A stretch of 64,000 nucleotides of DNA. Source: Tyto alba. Its lineage: Eukaryota; Chordata; Aves; Strigiformes; Tytonidae. The translations under genes were made by a program, and so were the position numbers. This document shows positions 61,901 through 64,000 of this stretch, piece by piece. Where the stretch lies: NCBI RefSeq assembly GCF_018691265.1, contig NW_024881316.1, positions 22,359,819 through 22,423,818 on the forward strand, read 5' to 3'. The notes below the pieces were generated by a model. That model had not been told where the DNA came from and ran no database searches. It worked only from the letters and a program-made list of their open reading frames with translations. The number at the start of each line of letters is the position of its first letter. Positions within the stretch are counted from its first letter, which is position 1.

Positions 61901-64000
61901 AGAGCCTACTGAAACGTGGAACTGAGAAAAGTTGAAGTTCTTATATTAGCTATAGGTAATTGTACAGGCACTTAGACGCTATTAGAGCGAGGAAGGAGAA
62001 TGCGGGCCTTGCAAAATAATTTTGATTTTAGAGATCTATATCTCAACCTGATGCTCTTTAAGGACAGTGATGCTAGAGTTTAGGATCAGCTCCTTCTGAG
62101 AGCTTTGTATTACCTGTTACAAGTGGATCTTGTAAACATGGTCTCTGACTTGTATTGAAATGACCTTAAGAGAATGACATAAATAGTTGAACACTTGCAA
62201 CTGACTAAATGTGAAATACCAATTTCTGTTGCTGCTTCTTTCTTTGAAGGTCAATAGTTGTCTCTCATTAATCTTTCATTAAAATAATAATCCTTCATTA
62301 AAAGGACAACACTCCTTATTTCAGTTGAAGAACAATGGCTTTTGACAAGAAAGGTTTCTTACCTGATCAATCAGAAGACTCTAAGTAGATACACTCCACA
62401 TCTTAACTATAATGGATTTTCCTATTTTGTTAATGTTGATGTTGACTTGTTTTAAGCAGTATAGGAAATGAGCAGTTTGGTGAAATTTTAAAAATTCTGA
62501 CTAGTTTTATGGCTGCACAGAAAAAATCTAATTAACACTTCCTATGATAAAACTAACTCATACTCTGCAGTTTCATCCAACTATGGCCACTAATTATGCA
62601 CAAAAACCCTTCCTCATTTCATAAAAAGTTTTTCAAGTGTGGCTTGTACATTTTATATAACTTTTAATTTTGATGCATGTCTGTGATCTTTGCTGTCTGA
62701 TCTGAAATCCGTTCCTGTGACTGATACCTCAAAACTCTAGTAAATACTGCAGGTCTCCTCCTGAACAACTGTAGAGTGGAAGGATGCTACTGGGTACAGA
62801 TGTTCTGAATATTTCTGATTTCTACTCACCCATCTTTCTGTAATTTTTTTTCAGTTTTTAGTTTCCAGTATTTCTGTCCTCATTATGTGAAGTCTTTGTT
62901 TTTTCCCTGAAACCAGAATGACTTTCTGACTCTGCAACCTGCCTAGAGGTTCATGAGTGCATGTTCCTGTCTGTTCTCACTTATTCAGCCAGCAAGTTTC
63001 TAGCTTCTTTGATTAAGGGATGAACAATTTATTCTCTGTACATACCTCTCATAACCACACTTTTCTTCCTTAGTCTTCTTTCATGGAGCCCTGAGAGATA
63101 GTCCAAGAAACTTCAATCACACATTGAATAAACACGGTACTAGATGTTCTTTGCAAAAAAGTGGGATCACAGAATTTCATTTTGTTTCACTTCTGATTTT
63201 AAGCAAGTCCTTTTTTATCCTATTTTTCCTCCTGTTTTTCACTGCATGTATATGCCCAGAAAGGATGTTGGTGAATGGTTTCAGTGAGACAAGATGGAGT
63301 AACTGCTAAAAAGACTAATTCTTAATTTCACAGGTGGTAGTTCATCCTTAACACTTTAAAACAAACAAAATAAAGGCATGGAGAACTCACTTCTCTCCAT
63401 CATTTCTTTATATAAGAAAAAGTCACGTTGGTGTTTTGCTTTCTTCTGTATCCTGTATTTATGTATATATGAATGAATACTTCAAGAAGTCAAGAAATTC
63501 TCATTTCCTTTTGACTTCAGTAAAAATGTGTCTGAGCAGAGCTCTAGGATGTAACTCTTTTAATTACACAAACATTTATGTAAATCAGATCCTTTTCTCT
63601 GAGTTGCTACTGCAGATTTTTGCTTTAAAATACAGCAAAGTAGCCTAAATGCTTACTAACTTACTAATGGCTTCCTTGTGACATGGAGAAGTATAAAAAA
63701 AAGGAAAAACCAAAGCTATATGACTGATATAAAAATTGAACAATAACAAGAAACCCACAAGGATTTGAGTAGGTTGTAGCCTTCATTCTGGAGCACATAA
63801 TTTCGGTGGAATTGTTGTCATTGGTGAGTGTGAGAGAGAAGGCATATCACAAAACTGGTGACAGTATTGCCAGAATTGCATTACCTGAGAACTGTGGCTC
63901 ACAGTAGAAAAATAGAAGCATATCACACCAAGCATGCTGGCGTGGCACCCCTTTGACAGGTAAGATGTAGGAATATAACCAGTGCTGAAAGTACCTGCTT
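58978..64000. other. AT-rich noncoding stretch to window end
   Basis: No recognised gene, LTR or LINE. It contains an A/C-only tract at 61010-61044, a pyrimidine-rich stretch at about 62820-63260 and overlapping open frames on both strands at 59813-60169 and 60497-60835. None shows a known domain. Sequence near the right end (63957) has a good donor-like CAG|GTAAGA without a matching acceptor. Confidence 0.5.
61010..61044. repeat. A/C-only simple repeat
   Basis: Thirty-five bases contain only A and C: a 13-nt A run followed by CAAA-type words. It has the same character as the tracts at 4, 26811 and 33129. Confidence 0.85.

Noticed and set aside
1..64000. CRISPR arrays, tRNA or rRNA genes, bacterial operons
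   Set aside because: No regularly spaced direct repeats, tRNA-like cloverleaf blocks or rRNA sequence were seen; the CR1 and ERVL content shows avian nuclear DNA.

Overview
The window is vertebrate nuclear DNA, almost certainly from a bird and probably a neoavian. It is AT-rich and CpG-poor. It contains at least four 5'-truncated CR1 LINE 3' ends, one with a readable fragment of the CR1 ORF2 C-terminus, and five solitary ERVL-type LTRs of kinds that recur across bird genomes. No exon of a recognisable protein-coding gene, no rRNA or tRNA gene, no CRISPR array and no operon-like gene packing is visible. The window reads as intergenic or deep intronic sequence. Nearly all open frames are short, start anywhere and resemble no protein family I know.

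Layout: 1-55 is an A/C-only tract, and 56-10878 is unique AT-rich DNA with a purine-rich left flank. LTR-1 lies at 10879-11681 (+). After more unique DNA and a GC-richer patch at 15989-16260 comes LTR-2 at 16331-16924 (+). A long AT-rich stretch (16925-32340) holds only homopolymer and simple repeats. CR1-a lies at 32341-32680 (-), followed by a striking 112-nt tract made only of A and C (33129-33240). LTR-3 lies at 36720-37204 (+), with a perfect 5-bp target duplication and a well-preserved promoter. An isolated GC-rich patch follows at about 39570-39960. CR1-b is at about 45500-45697 (+) and CR1-c at 53462-53562 (-). LTR-4 is at about 55032-55574 (-). LTR-5 is at 57224-58314 (+), the longest, with a perfect 5-bp target duplication. 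CR1-d is at about 58748-58977 (+). The rest, to 64000, is unique AT-rich DNA.

The recognisable genes are dead or non-autonomous retroelement parts that do not work together. No proviral gag, pol or env lies between LTRs, so each LTR looks like a product of LTR-LTR recombination. The main points for a second look are these: (i) LTR-1 and LTR-5 share a forward reading frame just downstream of the TATA region, and in LTR-5 it includes in-frame 45-bp repeats; (ii) LTR-3 carries a compact intact-looking promoter; (iii) a few short segments are bracketed by strong splice-site consensus, notably 8385-8439 (-) and 36474-36534 (+), and could be exons of an unseen gene or lncRNA; (iv) A/C-only tracts recur. 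I did not find a convincing new biological system. Boundaries of repeats rest on remembered family consensus and on target-site duplications, not on a database search.
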